Positions 9,575 through 18,856 of a stretch of 38,727 nt of DNA are shown piece by piece; position 1 is the first letter of the stretch, and every line of letters starts with the position of its first letter. The stretch lies in contig JBDKKW010000007.1 in NCBI GenBank assembly GCA_039795895.1, forward strand, positions 1 through 38,727, in the 5' to 3' direction. Below the pieces are notes generated by a model. That model did not search any database. It saw nothing but the letters and a program-made list of their open reading frames with translations, and was not told the DNA's origin. Source of the DNA: JBBTSQ01 sp039795895 (GTDB taxonomy: Bacteria > Patescibacteriota > Minisyncoccia > Phycocordibacterales > JBAYGS01). The translations under genes were made by a program, and so were the position numbers.

Positions 9575-9742
9575 TGTATAGTTGGTAAATACGGGTAGGT
9601 GATGGATGGTGTCTTGTGTGTAAGTTATAAAACTCAAGTCGGTATAGTTATACCCTAGTATGTCGCACCAAAAGGGTGTGGTCAGGAGAATACAAAGATT
9701 TATCGCCTTCTAAAAATAGTACCAAGTTCTAGTGTTACTTTG
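9575..9742. other. 168-nt intergenic region with possible promoter
   Basis: No gene is seen here. A TATAGT at 9643-9648 could be a -10 for the next gene and would give a leader of about 90 nt. That leader contains a small hairpin (GCACC/GGGTGT around 9663-9678). The -35 is not recognisable. Confidence 0.3.
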
Positions 9743-10906
9743 ATGCTGTATTACATTACTCATGCTCACATACCAAATGAAAAAGCGTTCGGATACGCTG
9801 TGGCAAAGATGTGCTCTATCTTAGGGGTACATACGAAAGTGACCTTGGTGATGTCGGGATTACCTAAAGGCAATGCAAAAGATATTTTCTCGCAGTACGA
9901 CTTACCTCAGAATTTTTCGATTAAGATACTGCCTTCACTCAATCTGTATGGGTGGAGATTTCTGGGCAATAAGATCCCATTTGCTATCAAGAAGATTAGT
10001 TTTTTATTATCGCAGTTCTTCTTGTTGAGGATTCAAAAGGGAGATATTTGTTATAGTCGAGATCTTTGGTCGAGTCTCGTTTCAAGACTAAAGACGTCAA
10101 AGGCTTTTTGGGAAATACATCACATCTCTGGTTTTGAAATAGTTACCTTGTCTTGTCTGAGACCGTCCATTGGCTGTATTGCTATTACCGAATATCTCAA
10201 GAAAAGAGTGGTTGCGGTAGGCTATAGATCTCAAGATGTACTGGTATCTCCTAGTGGCGCGGATGTTGGGTCGATTAATTCGTCCACACCAGTATCAAAA
10301 AGGGATGTGAGACGGAATCTGGGGCTGGCTGAGGATGATGTGATTGTGGGATATGTCGGGAAGTATAAGACTATGGGGGAACCAAAGGGGGTTGAGGATT
10401 TAATTTGCGCTTTTCCAAAAATTCTTACCCATAACACTAAAGCCTTTTTGCTTTTGGTGGGAATAGATACTCATGAATACGCAGAAGTTGAATCAATTTT
10501 TGCACGCTTAGCAATTCCTAAAGATAGATACACTGTGGTGTCGCATGTGCCACACCATGTTGCGCTGACATATATGCAAGCATCAGATGTGCTGGTTATG
10601 AATTACCCAGATACACCTCATTATCGAGATGTGATGTCCCCCATAAAATTATTTGAATATATGGCGAGTGGGGTGCCGATTGTAACTTCCGACTTGCCGT
10701 CCATCCGTGAAATCCTCAGTGACGACGACGCATTCTTTTTCAAAGCAGGTAGTCGGGATGCAGTATCTGAGTCGGCACTCAAGTGCTTGTCTGATCGACA
10801 TACTGCTGAGGTGATGGCCAAGAGGGCGTTTGAGAGGGTTAAGCAGTATTCGTGGGAAAAGAGGGCTACTTTGATACAAAAATATATAGAGCAGTATGGG
10901 GGCTAG
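9743..10906 (+). CDS. GT4 family glycosyltransferase
   Basis: A 387-residue GT-B protein. The C-terminal Glycos_transf_1 domain begins near VIVGYVGKYK (about 200-209), and the Glu-rich donor motif is SPIKLFEYMASGVPIVTSD at about 299-317, with the family's E-x7-E pattern partly kept. SPSGADV (about 169-175) is the usual interdomain strand. There is no membrane anchor. An in-frame TTG lies one codon upstream of the chosen ATG. It stands between two intergenic gaps, so it may be transcribed on its own. Confidence 0.82.
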   Translation: MLYYITHAHIPNEKAFGYAVAKMCSILGVHTKVTLVMSGLPKGNAKDIFSQYDLPQNFSIKILPSLNLYGWRFLGNKIPFAIKKISFLLSQFFLLRIQKGDICYSRDLWSSLVSRLKTSKAFWEIHHISGFEIVTLSCLRPSIGCIAITEYLKKRVVAVGYRSQDVLVSPSGADVGSINSSTPVSKRDVRRNLGLAEDDVIVGYVGKYKTMGEPKGVEDLICAFPKILTHNTKAFLLLVGIDTHEYAEVESIFARLAIPKDRYTVVSHVPHHVALTYMQASDVLVMNYPDTPHYRDVMSPIKLFEYMASGVPIVTSDLPSIREILSDDDAFFFKAGSRDAVSESALKCLSDRHTAEVMAKRAFERVKQYSWEKRATLIQKYIEQYGG

Positions 10907-10911
10907 TATCA

Positions 10912-10940
10912 TTGGTTTTTTCCTAGGGTCGTGATACTAT
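10912..10940 (+). promoter_or_regulatory. extended -10 promoter before gmd
   Basis: TTGGTT (10912-10917) and TACTAT (10935-10940) are 17 nt apart, with TGA just before the hexamer (extended -10). It would give a leader of about 65 nt for the GDP-mannose dehydratase gene. Confidence 0.55.
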
Positions 10941-11012
10941 GTCGGCCGAAGTAAGGCGTCTAGTTACTGGTCTAATGATGGTTTACTAACGATACATTTC
11001 TAAGAATATTAT

Positions 11013-12041
11013 ATGAAGAAAAAGAAGCGAGCACTTATTACGGGGATTACTGGTCAAGACGGGTCATATCTTGCAGAATTTTTAATTAAAAAAGGATATG
11101 AGGTGCATGGGATGGTTCGTCGATCGAGCACATTCAATAGATCGAATATCGATCACATCTTCTCTACGATGCATACCAGAGAAGCATATCTCCACTATGG
11201 TGATATGACCGATATGAATTCTATTATCACTATTCTTAAAAAAGTACGACCGGATGAGGTCTACAATCTTGCCGCTCAGTCACACGTCAAAGTGTCTTTT
11301 GAGGTTCCGTATTACACAGCTCAGTCTGATGCGCTTGGGGTACTCAATTTGCTCGAGTCGCTCAGACTATTGGAAATACCAGCGAAGCTGTATCAGGCAT
11401 CAACATCAGAATTGTACAGTGGTGACAAAAAAGAAGCTCCACAAAATGAAAAGACGGTATTTAAGCCAAAGAGTCCGTATGGTGTAGCAAAATTATACGG
11501 TTTTGAGATTGCTCGTGTATACCGAGAGAGTTACGGTATGTTTATTTGTAATGGGATTCTTTTTAATCATGAGAGTCCACGTCGCGGTGAGAATTTTGTC
11601 ACCAGAAAGATTGCTAGGGGGATCGCCGATATTAAAAAAGGCCTTGCCGATAAGATATATGTGGGTAATCTAGAGGCGCGAAGGGATTGGGGATATGCGC
11701 CTGAATATATGGAGGCGGCGTGGAACATATTGCAACAGGATACGCCGGATGATTTCGTTATTGCCACCGGTAAGACACATTCGGTTCGTGAATTCATCGA
11801 GGCAGCTTGCCGGGTGGTCGGTATAGAGATTGTCTGGAAAGGTAGCGGATTGAATGAGAAAGGATATAATAGAAAGACTGGATCCGTTATTGTTGAGATT
11901 GATTCTCAGTATTTACGACCAAATGAGGTGGAATATCTCTGTGGGGATTCCACAAAAGCCCAAAAGAAGTTTGGGTGGAAGTCGCGCACGTCGTTCCAAG
12001 AGCTTGTTCAGAAAATGATGGAGAGTGAGCTGAAGCAATAA
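11013..12041 (+). CDS. gmd: GDP-mannose 4,6-dehydratase
   Basis: A 342-residue extended SDR enzyme of normal family length. It converts GDP-D-mannose to GDP-4-keto-6-deoxy-D-mannose. The NADP site GITGQDG is at 11-17, the catalytic TSELYS at 131-136, and YGVAK (Y156, K160) gives the Tyr-x3-Lys pair. NHESPRRGENFVTRKI at 185-200 is diagnostic for GMD rather than other dehydratases. The aminotransferase gene begins 12 nt downstream, so the 4-keto product is probably aminated to a perosamine-like GDP sugar rather than reduced to fucose or rhamnose; no reductase/epimerase partner is in the window. Confidence 0.95.
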   Translation: MKKKKRALITGITGQDGSYLAEFLIKKGYEVHGMVRRSSTFNRSNIDHIFSTMHTREAYLHYGDMTDMNSIITILKKVRPDEVYNLAAQSHVKVSFEVPYYTAQSDALGVLNLLESLRLLEIPAKLYQASTSELYSGDKKEAPQNEKTVFKPKSPYGVAKLYGFEIARVYRESYGMFICNGILFNHESPRRGENFVTRKIARGIADIKKGLADKIYVGNLEARRDWGYAPEYMEAAWNILQQDTPDDFVIATGKTHSVREFIEAACRVVGIEIVWKGSGLNEKGYNRKTGSVIVEIDSQYLRPNEVEYLCGDSTKAQKKFGWKSRTSFQELVQKMMESELKQ

Positions 12042-12053
12042 TACTATTTTTCT

Positions 12054-13148
12054 ATGATACCGATCGCTAAACCAAATATTGGTAAGACCGCAAAGAAATA
12101 TGTGCTCGAATGTCTTGATAAGAACTGGATTTCGAGTGGGAGCTTTAATGATACCTTGGAGAAGCAGTTTACTAAGTATCACGGCGTTTCCTATGGAGTG
12201 ACTTGCAGTAATGGTACTGTGGCTTTGGTTCTTGCGCTTAAGGCGTGTGGTATTGGTCAGGGAGATGAAGTGATTGTTCCTACTCTTACGTTTTCTGCCA
12301 CAGCGGCATCTGTCGTGTATGCCAATGCTAAGCCGATTTTTGCAGATAGTGATGCGTCTGATTACAATATTTCTCTCGCGTCTATCAAGAAGGTAATGAG
12401 TCCGAAAGTTAAAGCGATTATTGTGGTGCATCTGTATGGTATTCCGGTTGATATGGAGCCTATTATGGAATTTGCACGAAAAAATAATATATTTGTCATT
12501 GAGGATGCGGCTGAGGCACTGACTGCTGAATATCAACATAAGAAAATTGGGACTATTGGAGATATCGGTTGTTTTTCTTTTTATGCAAATAAATTGGTGA
12601 CTACCGGAGAGGGAGGTATGTGTATTACACAAAACAAAGAATTATACGAGAAGTTGTTTACCTATAAGAATCACGGCATGATGCGTGACCGTGTCTACTG
12701 GGCAGATGTCGCTGGATTAAATGCGCGTATGACGAATATTCAGGCGGCGATAGGGGTTTCTCAGATGGAAGATCTACCAAAAAATCTTAAAAAACGATTT
12801 CATATTTTTCAACGGTACATCGCTCAGTTTGGTCGCTATAAACTTCCGGTTGTACTACCAAACATAGAGCATTCATATTCCCCATGGATATTTACTTTCC
12901 GTGCACCAGGGAAGACAAAAGAAATGCTTATCAAAAAACTCTTTGAACGAGGTATCGAGGCGCGTCCAGGATTTAATCCGTGTCACGCGATGCCTGCTTT
13001 TGCACAGTTTGTGAAAAAGGGTCAGACATTTCCAGTCGCCAATGAAGTGTCTAAAGAATTAGTCAGTTTACCGTCGTTTCCAGGTCTAACGAATAAAGAG
13101 ATTGATTTCATTGTAAAGACGGTTGCTGATATAATTTCTGATAAATGA
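12054..13148 (+). CDS. DegT/DnrJ/EryC1 sugar aminotransferase (GDP-perosamine synthase-like)
   Basis: A 364-residue PLP enzyme. EDAAEA at 150-155 and GCFSFYANKLVTTGEGGM at 172-189 are the cofactor-binding segments, with K180 as the Schiff-base lysine. SNGTVALVLAL (52-62) is the phosphate-binding region. The family transfers an amino group from glutamate to nucleotide-linked keto sugars. Directly after gmd, the natural substrate is GDP-4-keto-6-deoxymannose, which would make it a perosamine synthase (rfbE/per type). Specificity is inferred from context. It overlaps the following gene by 4 nt. Confidence 0.88.
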   Translation: MIPIAKPNIGKTAKKYVLECLDKNWISSGSFNDTLEKQFTKYHGVSYGVTCSNGTVALVLALKACGIGQGDEVIVPTLTFSATAASVVYANAKPIFADSDASDYNISLASIKKVMSPKVKAIIVVHLYGIPVDMEPIMEFARKNNIFVIEDAAEALTAEYQHKKIGTIGDIGCFSFYANKLVTTGEGGMCITQNKELYEKLFTYKNHGMMRDRVYWADVAGLNARMTNIQAAIGVSQMEDLPKNLKKRFHIFQRYIAQFGRYKLPVVLPNIEHSYSPWIFTFRAPGKTKEMLIKKLFERGIEARPGFNPCHAMPAFAQFVKKGQTFPVANEVSKELVSLPSFPGLTNKEIDFIVKTVADIISDK

Positions 13149-14251
13149 ATAAGCATATAAAAATCTGTTTTGTTTCTACCAATATTGATCCGAGTAACGG
13201 TAGTGGTAGGTTTGCGTCTTCTATGATTCGCAATCTCGAGACTCATTTTGGTGTACAATCGATTGTACTCATCGAGCGTGGTGAGCAAGAATTACTCCAA
13301 AACACAAAAGCGGTCTTATTTAAAAATAATCTCTGTAAATTCTTAGTTAATCCCATTATTATTGCCTGGTATGCGCGTAAGGCAAGTGTGGTCCATGTGT
13401 TTGATGGATGGCCGTTGTTACCAATGGTGTATTTCAGTAGTTTTTTGTCGCGAAGACCGTATACGTGTTCACTCTATGCAACCTACGCTGTGCGACCACT
13501 CTATCATCCAATAAAAAAGTACATCGCTCGGCTGATGTATGCTAAGTCTTCGCTCAATGCGTCGATTAGTAATATTACTGCATCAAAGTTGCGACAAGCG
13601 TGGTCGGGTATCAATACTCAAGTAATATTGCAGGGAATACAGTATTCAGCGTATCAATCAAATATTTTGCCACGCAAGATACCAAGCACCTATGTTCTTA
13701 CGGTCGCCACGATCAAGCGAAGGAAGGGGTATTTACAAAGTATTCAGACGTTTGAAATTCTTGCAAAGAAATTTCCTCAGTTGGTCTATGTGATTGTCGG
13801 GCGCAAAGATGATAGTGCGTATTGCCAATCGGTGATAGCTGAGATTGCGAGACTTAATCTTGGGAATCGTATTGTGTGGTTGGAAAATCAAACCGAAGCT
13901 GAGCTGATTAGTTTGTATACCTATGCTGAAGTATTTTTTCTACCCTCTTTGTCGATAGATTCACGAGATTATTTTGAAGGTTTCGGCTCAGTATATCTTG
14001 AGGCAGAGGCTTGTGGTACTCCGGTGGTTACTTCTCGAGGCGGGGGACAAGAAGATGCCCTTGTCGATGGCGAGACGGGTATACTGGTAACTGAAGGTGA
14101 TATACAGGGATATGCCCAAGCCCTCAGCCTCTTTTTGGCTGATCCAGTGACGCGAAAGACTTTTGCTACCCGTGCGCGACAGTTTGCGCAAAAGATGGAC
14201 TGGTCAAATAGGCTAGTGGAGTACTATTCGTGTTATGAAAAAATCATATAA
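13145..14251 (+). CDS. GT4 family glycosyltransferase
   Basis: A 368-residue GT-B transferase. The N-terminal domain shows the glycine turn NGSGRFASSMI (18-28), and the C-terminal domain has VATIKRRKGYLQSI (187-200, phosphate-binding basic residues) and EGFGSVYLEAEACGTPVV (278-295, the E-x7-E donor motif). GGGQEDALVDGETGILV at 299-315 is a common GT4 tail. No anchor is seen. Tight overlap with both neighbours places it in the gmd operon, so it may transfer the amino-deoxy sugar made by the two preceding enzymes. Confidence 0.87.
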   Translation: MNKHIKICFVSTNIDPSNGSGRFASSMIRNLETHFGVQSIVLIERGEQELLQNTKAVLFKNNLCKFLVNPIIIAWYARKASVVHVFDGWPLLPMVYFSSFLSRRPYTCSLYATYAVRPLYHPIKKYIARLMYAKSSLNASISNITASKLRQAWSGINTQVILQGIQYSAYQSNILPRKIPSTYVLTVATIKRRKGYLQSIQTFEILAKKFPQLVYVIVGRKDDSAYCQSVIAEIARLNLGNRIVWLENQTEAELISLYTYAEVFFLPSLSIDSRDYFEGFGSVYLEAEACGTPVVTSRGGGQEDALVDGETGILVTEGDIQGYAQALSLFLADPVTRKTFATRARQFAQKMDWSNRLVEYYSCYEKII

Positions 14252-15050
14252 CCTTACACTGACGTATCCGTGGCTTCCGGTCGACCAGACGAGCGCTGTC
14301 CACTGTGCCGTCTGTGATGGAAAGAGTCCTGCTCAAGCAGTCTTTTCTTTTTTGTTAAATACACAGATTTTTGAGATTCGCCGATGTACGATTGATCATC
14401 TCATGTTTTTGTCGCCACAACCGGGGGATCGGTATATTGATGCTTTGTATAACCACAGATCCTACAGTACCGGAGAAGATGATATGTACGGATTGAAAAT
14501 TGATGACGAAAAGTCGGCGAATATTGCTCGTATACGACTGGATGAAATACTGAAGTATCAGCAGTCTACCGGGAATTTTCTCGAGATTGGTTGTGGAGGG
14601 GGACATACATTACTTGAAGCTCGAAAGCGAGGCTTTCAGGTGCAGGGAATTGAAATTGCGCAATCGTCTATTGCACTCTGTCGAGCAAAAGGACTCGATG
14701 TGCTGGATATTTCATACAATGCGCTTGATTCTTTGCCCCCAAATACGTACGCCGTCGTTGCGTTGTATAGTGTCCTTGAGCACACAAAAAACCCAGTGAA
14801 TTTTTTGGAGCAACTACTTCCGTCTTTAAAAAAAGATGGGCTTTTGGTGATTCGGGTTCCGAATATGACTAAAGAGGGCCCATGGCTTTCGTTGCTCGAT
14901 CATTTTTGGCATTTTGAGAGTGGGGTATTGAAAAATATTCTCACCTCGTTTGGTCTGATTGTTGTCGATGCTTTTCCGAGTGGCATCTTTCACGGCACTA
15001 TTCATAGGGGAACTCTTGAGAGCGTTACTTTTGTGTGTAGAAAATCTTAA
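14235..15050 (+). CDS. SAM-dependent methyltransferase
   Basis: A 271-residue protein. The N-terminus has C24-x2-C27 and a lone C51, a partial version of the zinc-ribbon seen in the methyltransferase at 7080-7961. The SAM core shows FLEIGCGGGHTLLEA (115-129), GIEIA (about 138-142) and YSVLEHTKNP, typical of Methyltransf_23/11. The start overlaps the upstream gene by 17 nt. It probably methylates a sugar of the glycan; the substrate is not identifiable. Confidence 0.8.
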   Translation: MKKSYNLTLTYPWLPVDQTSAVHCAVCDGKSPAQAVFSFLLNTQIFEIRRCTIDHLMFLSPQPGDRYIDALYNHRSYSTGEDDMYGLKIDDEKSANIARIRLDEILKYQQSTGNFLEIGCGGGHTLLEARKRGFQVQGIEIAQSSIALCRAKGLDVLDISYNALDSLPPNTYAVVALYSVLEHTKNPVNFLEQLLPSLKKDGLLVIRVPNMTKEGPWLSLLDHFWHFESGVLKNILTSFGLIVVDAFPSGIFHGTIHRGTLESVTFVCRKS

Positions 15051-15061
15051 TCTTTTTTATA

Positions 15062-15688
15062 ATGGCAGTCTTCGATTCGACATTTTATGATACTGAAAAG
15101 ATGCGATTTGATGCGGATCTTCATGATGGTAAAAAAAGAATAGTGAAGTCTATTTTACCGTATTTGAAGGGTAAGACAGTTCTTGATTTTGGTTGCGGAA
15201 GTGGTTTGTATACAAAAATGGTTGCTCAGCATGCCTTGAAAGTGTACGGAGTCGACAATCCGATTGCGCTTTCGCACGCTCAGTTGGCGGAGAATATCGT
15301 GTATACCCAAACCCCACCTAAGACAGAGGTGACATTGTTCTTTGATTGTCTCGAGTTTATCCCTAATTGGTCTGAGGTTTTTGAGCGATATCGCAGTTCT
15401 GTAAATTTCATTATCTACCCCAATTTTTCAAAGAGACACTCACGAATTGTTTCATTACTCATGCGTCTCACCCAAACACAAAAGAAAAAGGAGGTGATTG
15501 ATACGATTAAAAAGATTGAAGCGGGGAGATACCACACGCTGTATAGAGTTGCTTTTGAGAAGGAGTGGGCGGAATACGTGCAGGATAAAAAATGCAAGAT
15601 TATACCGTTTTCATTGGTTCAGTTTCCGTTGAGTTTTCTGTTTGGTAAAAAGTATCACGACCATTTTCTGTGTATTCTGTCTGACTGA
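15062..15688 (+). CDS. SAM-dependent methyltransferase, short
   Basis: A 208-residue protein with a clear motif I (TVLDFGCGSGLYTKM, 39-53) and a nearby VYGVDN acidic strand. The C-terminal part is basic and has no recognised domain. It follows the previous methyltransferase by 11 nt, giving two methyltransferases in a row at the end of the gmd operon. The gene then converges on the minus-strand GT8-like gene, and no strong terminator separates the two. Confidence 0.72.
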   Translation: MAVFDSTFYDTEKMRFDADLHDGKKRIVKSILPYLKGKTVLDFGCGSGLYTKMVAQHALKVYGVDNPIALSHAQLAENIVYTQTPPKTEVTLFFDCLEFIPNWSEVFERYRSSVNFIIYPNFSKRHSRIVSLLMRLTQTQKKKEVIDTIKKIEAGRYHTLYRVAFEKEWAEYVQDKKCKIIPFSLVQFPLSFLFGKKYHDHFLCILSD

Positions 15689-15700
15689 CGGGCTTTAAGA

Positions 15701-16543
15701 TTATGAAATATAGTTGAATATGTCTTGGCGGATGTGCTTTTTTGCCACCTCACTTTTCAGGTACGCTTCGGTGATTACTTTTGCGTGGAGAGCCTCTTTT
15801 ACTAAATCGAGAAACAATTTTTCGATATGCTTGTTTGGATGTGGTTGGTAGGTGTTTGGGTATCGGCCAAGTAATCTATACAATGGCTCACGAGGGAAGA
15901 CGCCGAATATTTTTGGTAGTGGCATACGAGTAAAATCTATCGGCAATCCTGTCTTCCATGGTTGAGTGAGTCTCTCGGTCATGTGTATCATCTTTGTCTC
16001 GGGTGTGAGTGTGTTGAGGTCGTTCCACGTTCGAGGTATCGCTTTGATTCTCTTTTCGATGTGTAGGTTTATGATGTTGTTGTAATCCAATTCGCCCTTT
16101 TCGAGTTTGTGAAAAAAGTCATCTATCTTCCATGAGGTGAGTTTGGCACAATCAAGAAGCATTACACTTGTCTCGAATCTACCGTCTTTTGCACAACAAG
16201 CGATAGCCTGACCCTCCATGTCCATGGAAAGTAGTGGAGCCACATCTACCAATGCAAACACATCTGGATCTACTACCAATGCGCGACCCTGGAAGTGCAT
16301 AAGTTCGGGAGGCATAAATCGAGAGAGAGTGAACGATTGAAGATCATTTGGATCGTATCGCGTCATAACGCCTTTTCGAAGATACATTTTACCCACGAAA
16401 TTCTTGAAAGATGGGTGGTTGTCAACATTCATTATCTCGACAGGGATAGTTTTGTCGGAAAGGTGTTTTTCTATTGAGTATTTTGAAATCAGTGCCCCTA
16501 GATACTGTTTGTTGTTGGTTTGGATGAAAATCTTTTTGTCCAT
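15701..16543 (-). CDS. GT8-like nucleotide-diphospho-sugar transferase
   Basis: A 280-residue protein. IFIQTNNKQYLGALISKYSI (5-24) resembles the first strand and helix of GT8 enzymes, and GRALVVDPDVFALVDVAPLL (87-106) carries an Asp-Pro-Asp that fits the DxD metal site followed by the usual 'DI..L' stretch. The region around MIHMTERLTQPWKTGLP resembles the end of the GT-A domain. It stands alone on the minus strand. The family call rests on these motifs only. TATATT preceded by TGA lies 8 nt before the ATG, so a leaderless mRNA is possible. Confidence 0.55.
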   Translation of the reverse strand: MDKKIFIQTNNKQYLGALISKYSIEKHLSDKTIPVEIMNVDNHPSFKNFVGKMYLRKGVMTRYDPNDLQSFTLSRFMPPELMHFQGRALVVDPDVFALVDVAPLLSMDMEGQAIACCAKDGRFETSVMLLDCAKLTSWKIDDFFHKLEKGELDYNNIINLHIEKRIKAIPRTWNDLNTLTPETKMIHMTERLTQPWKTGLPIDFTRMPLPKIFGVFPREPLYRLLGRYPNTYQPHPNKHIEKLFLDLVKEALHAKVITEAYLKSEVAKKHIRQDIFNYIS

Positions 16544-16551
16544 ATGGCATT

Positions 16552-16560
16552 AATATATCA
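16552..16560 (-). promoter_or_regulatory. extended -10 eight bases from the start codon
   Basis: Read on the minus strand this is TGATATATT, a TGn-extended -10, ending 8 nt before the ATG at 16543. Expected initiation is at or just before the start codon. Confidence 0.42.
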
Positions 16561-16597
16561 TATAAGGTAGTATATTTATACTGAATAATTAGAGTAT

Positions 16598-17350
16598 ATG
16601 AAAACTACTACCTCCTTGAAAGTATTAGGGGTCATTCCGGCTCGATTGAAGTCCACTCGATTACCTGAAAAACTAATAAAAGATATACATGGTAAGCCGT
16701 TGATTTACCACACATGGAGACGAGCGCTTTTGGCCAAGACCTTGAGTCATGTGTTAATCGCCACTGACTCAAAAATCATTTTCGATCTCTGTCGCTCGTT
16801 TGGAGCAGACGTGCTAATGACGCGGGCTTCTATTCAGTGTGGCAGTGATCGTGTGGCCGATGCGGCAAAAAAGTTTACCAAATTTAAACCCGATATTGTG
16901 GTCAATATTCAGGGTGATGAACCGATGATGCCGAAAGAAGCTATTGATCGGTGTGTCATGGCTCTTTCTAAGAACTGGCACAATCAGAAGATTGTGGTGT
17001 CTACTCCCGCGACTCCATTTCTACATAAAGCTGATATCGAAAGTCCTAATTTTGTGAAAGTGGTAAGTGATAAGCAGGGGAATGCCCTTTTTTTCTCCCG
17101 ATCAGTAATCCCGTTTCCGCGAGATCCTTTTGAGGCTTATTGTAAACATTTGGGGTTGTATGTTTTTCGTGCCGATTTTCTTCAAAAATATGTAAAGCTG
17201 TCGCAGACACCGCTTGAAAAAGCAGAAAAACTTGAGCAATTGAGAATCTTGGAGAATGGCTACGATATACAAGTGGTGAAAGGTAATTTTAGAAATATGG
17301 AAGTGAATACCGCAGAAGAACTCGATCGGGCTAGAGAAATGATGAAATAA
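16598..17350 (+). CDS. kdsB: CMP-Kdo synthetase-like cytidylyltransferase
   Basis: A 250-residue nucleotidyltransferase matching KdsB in length and motifs: GVIPARLKSTRLPEKLI (11-27, CTP-binding loop), CGSDRVADAA (81-90, the counterpart of SGTDRxAEA) and VVNIQGDEPM (101-110). KdsB activates Kdo with CTP for transfer to a glycan. No kdsA, kdsD or kdsC is in the window, so the acid sugar source is unclear and a related 2-keto sugar acid is possible. It is 4 nt from the next gene, a QHG-type transferase, which may use the CMP-sugar. Candidate -10 TATACT lies at 16577-16582. Confidence 0.85.
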   Translation: MKTTTSLKVLGVIPARLKSTRLPEKLIKDIHGKPLIYHTWRRALLAKTLSHVLIATDSKIIFDLCRSFGADVLMTRASIQCGSDRVADAAKKFTKFKPDIVVNIQGDEPMMPKEAIDRCVMALSKNWHNQKIVVSTPATPFLHKADIESPNFVKVVSDKQGNALFFSRSVIPFPRDPFEAYCKHLGLYVFRADFLQKYVKLSQTPLEKAEKLEQLRILENGYDIQVVKGNFRNMEVNTAEELDRAREMMK

Positions 17351-17354
17351 TTGT

Positions 17355-18824
17355 ATGCCCGAGTATAGTTATCAGCGAGCGCTCGGATTATTGAAGTCAA
17401 TCGAATTAGTTGCGCAGAGGGAGCATCTAAATGAACTATTTGCTATAGATGGGTTTGATTTTTTTGAGGCGTACAGACATCGAATCTTTTCAGATATTAA
17501 GGGGTATAAAAAAGGTGCCGAGCCAGCGTCGTATCATGGGTGGACGGGGGAGGTGAGAGTCTTCTTGTTAAATATGCTAGGGATCATTGTCTCGGCGTTG
17601 GGTGTGTTACAGCTCTTAATAATGCGTAAAAAGATATTGGTATATTCTCCTGACAAGCTCAGTGATCCGGCGAAACATCATGATTTCCGAATCGATGAAG
17701 TGTACTCTTTTTTACAGAGAACTCGTCTGCCGTATACAGAGATCCTGCATACGACCATCAACCGAACTTTCTTTTTAAATATTCTCCGTCGAAGACGCTT
17801 GCCGGTATATCTTGAATCATTTAATTTTCTCTATGGTGTACTCACTTTTTTGGGATTTCTGAAAGAGGTTGATGTAACTAGGGTGGATCAAATCTCCTTT
17901 GATGAGGTGGATGTTGCCGATAGGATGTTGGCAAGATTACTTCTGAAAAAATATCTCATCGAGTTTCAAGTGTCTCTTTTTAAGGTAGAGCTTTTGGCCC
18001 GAATCCTCAGACTCTCAAATAGCAAGATACTGCTAACCATCGATGATCCGAGGTATTACAATGAGTTACTCATTGCTACCAAAAGATGTGGGATTTACAG
18101 TATCGCCTTCCAACACGGACATTTTACAAAATATCATGTGGGTTGGCTTTCGGCACATACCAAAGGGTATGCATCGGTTGCCCCGGACAGATTGTATGTG
18201 TGGGGTGCTTATTGGAAAAAAGAACTCAAGATGCTTGATTCGTTTATTGTTCCCGAAGCGATCGGTGTGGCTGTGCCGAGTAAATTTCTCACTACTTTGT
18301 CGGTGGGCGGACACCATAATGCGGGAGGGGAGATATTGAGAGTTCTTGTTCCTTACGAAACAGAAGCACCAAAAGAGGAGGTAAAGAAGTATTTGAAGGC
18401 GATAGGAAATTGCAAAAACACAGAGATCATTTTTAAAATCAGAAGTGATATTTCAGAAAAGATACAATGTGATGAGTACGGTATTTTCCCAGGAAAAAAT
18501 GTGCGTGTACTCAAGACGATTGATCTTTCAGTGGTACAAATTGATGTCGTTGTCGGTATCTACTCTACGTTCTTGTATGACATGATTGCGTACGATATTC
18601 CCGTAGGGATTCTTAAGACGAGTATGGATTATGGTGAGGGTATGGTGAGAAATGCTCTTGCTGAATTGATTACAGAAGACGATGTCTGTTCTTCACTCGA
18701 ACGACTCAAGAATACTCCAGCCTCTGTTCGGTTAGATCGTAAAAAAAGAGTGTACCAAGAGTCTTCTCCGAGTGTTGGTCAGGTCCTTGTGGAGCTTGTT
18801 GCCTCTCTATCAGAGAAAAGGTAG
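17355..18824 (+). CDS. probable surface-carbohydrate glycosyltransferase (QHG motif)
   Basis: A 489-residue protein. One hydrophobic helix is present at about 71-90. A GT-B-like C-terminal half carries AFQHGHFTKY (251-260) and GIYSTFLYDMIAYDIPVG (401-418). A 'QHG' loop plus an 'S-T-x-x-Y-(D/E)' helix is typical of the CDP-glycerol/capsule/Kdo-type transferases that use CMP- or CDP-linked donors. Its position directly after kdsB suggests that it transfers the CMP-activated sugar acid. Exact family membership cannot be proven by eye. Confidence 0.5.
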   Translation: MPEYSYQRALGLLKSIELVAQREHLNELFAIDGFDFFEAYRHRIFSDIKGYKKGAEPASYHGWTGEVRVFLLNMLGIIVSALGVLQLLIMRKKILVYSPDKLSDPAKHHDFRIDEVYSFLQRTRLPYTEILHTTINRTFFLNILRRRRLPVYLESFNFLYGVLTFLGFLKEVDVTRVDQISFDEVDVADRMLARLLLKKYLIEFQVSLFKVELLARILRLSNSKILLTIDDPRYYNELLIATKRCGIYSIAFQHGHFTKYHVGWLSAHTKGYASVAPDRLYVWGAYWKKELKMLDSFIVPEAIGVAVPSKFLTTLSVGGHHNAGGEILRVLVPYETEAPKEEVKKYLKAIGNCKNTEIIFKIRSDISEKIQCDEYGIFPGKNVRVLKTIDLSVVQIDVVVGIYSTFLYDMIAYDIPVGILKTSMDYGEGMVRNALAELITEDDVCSSLERLKNTPASVRLDRKKRVYQESSPSVGQVLVELVASLSEKR

Positions 18825-18856
18825 AATTGAATTTCATACTAGATGATATATAGCAT

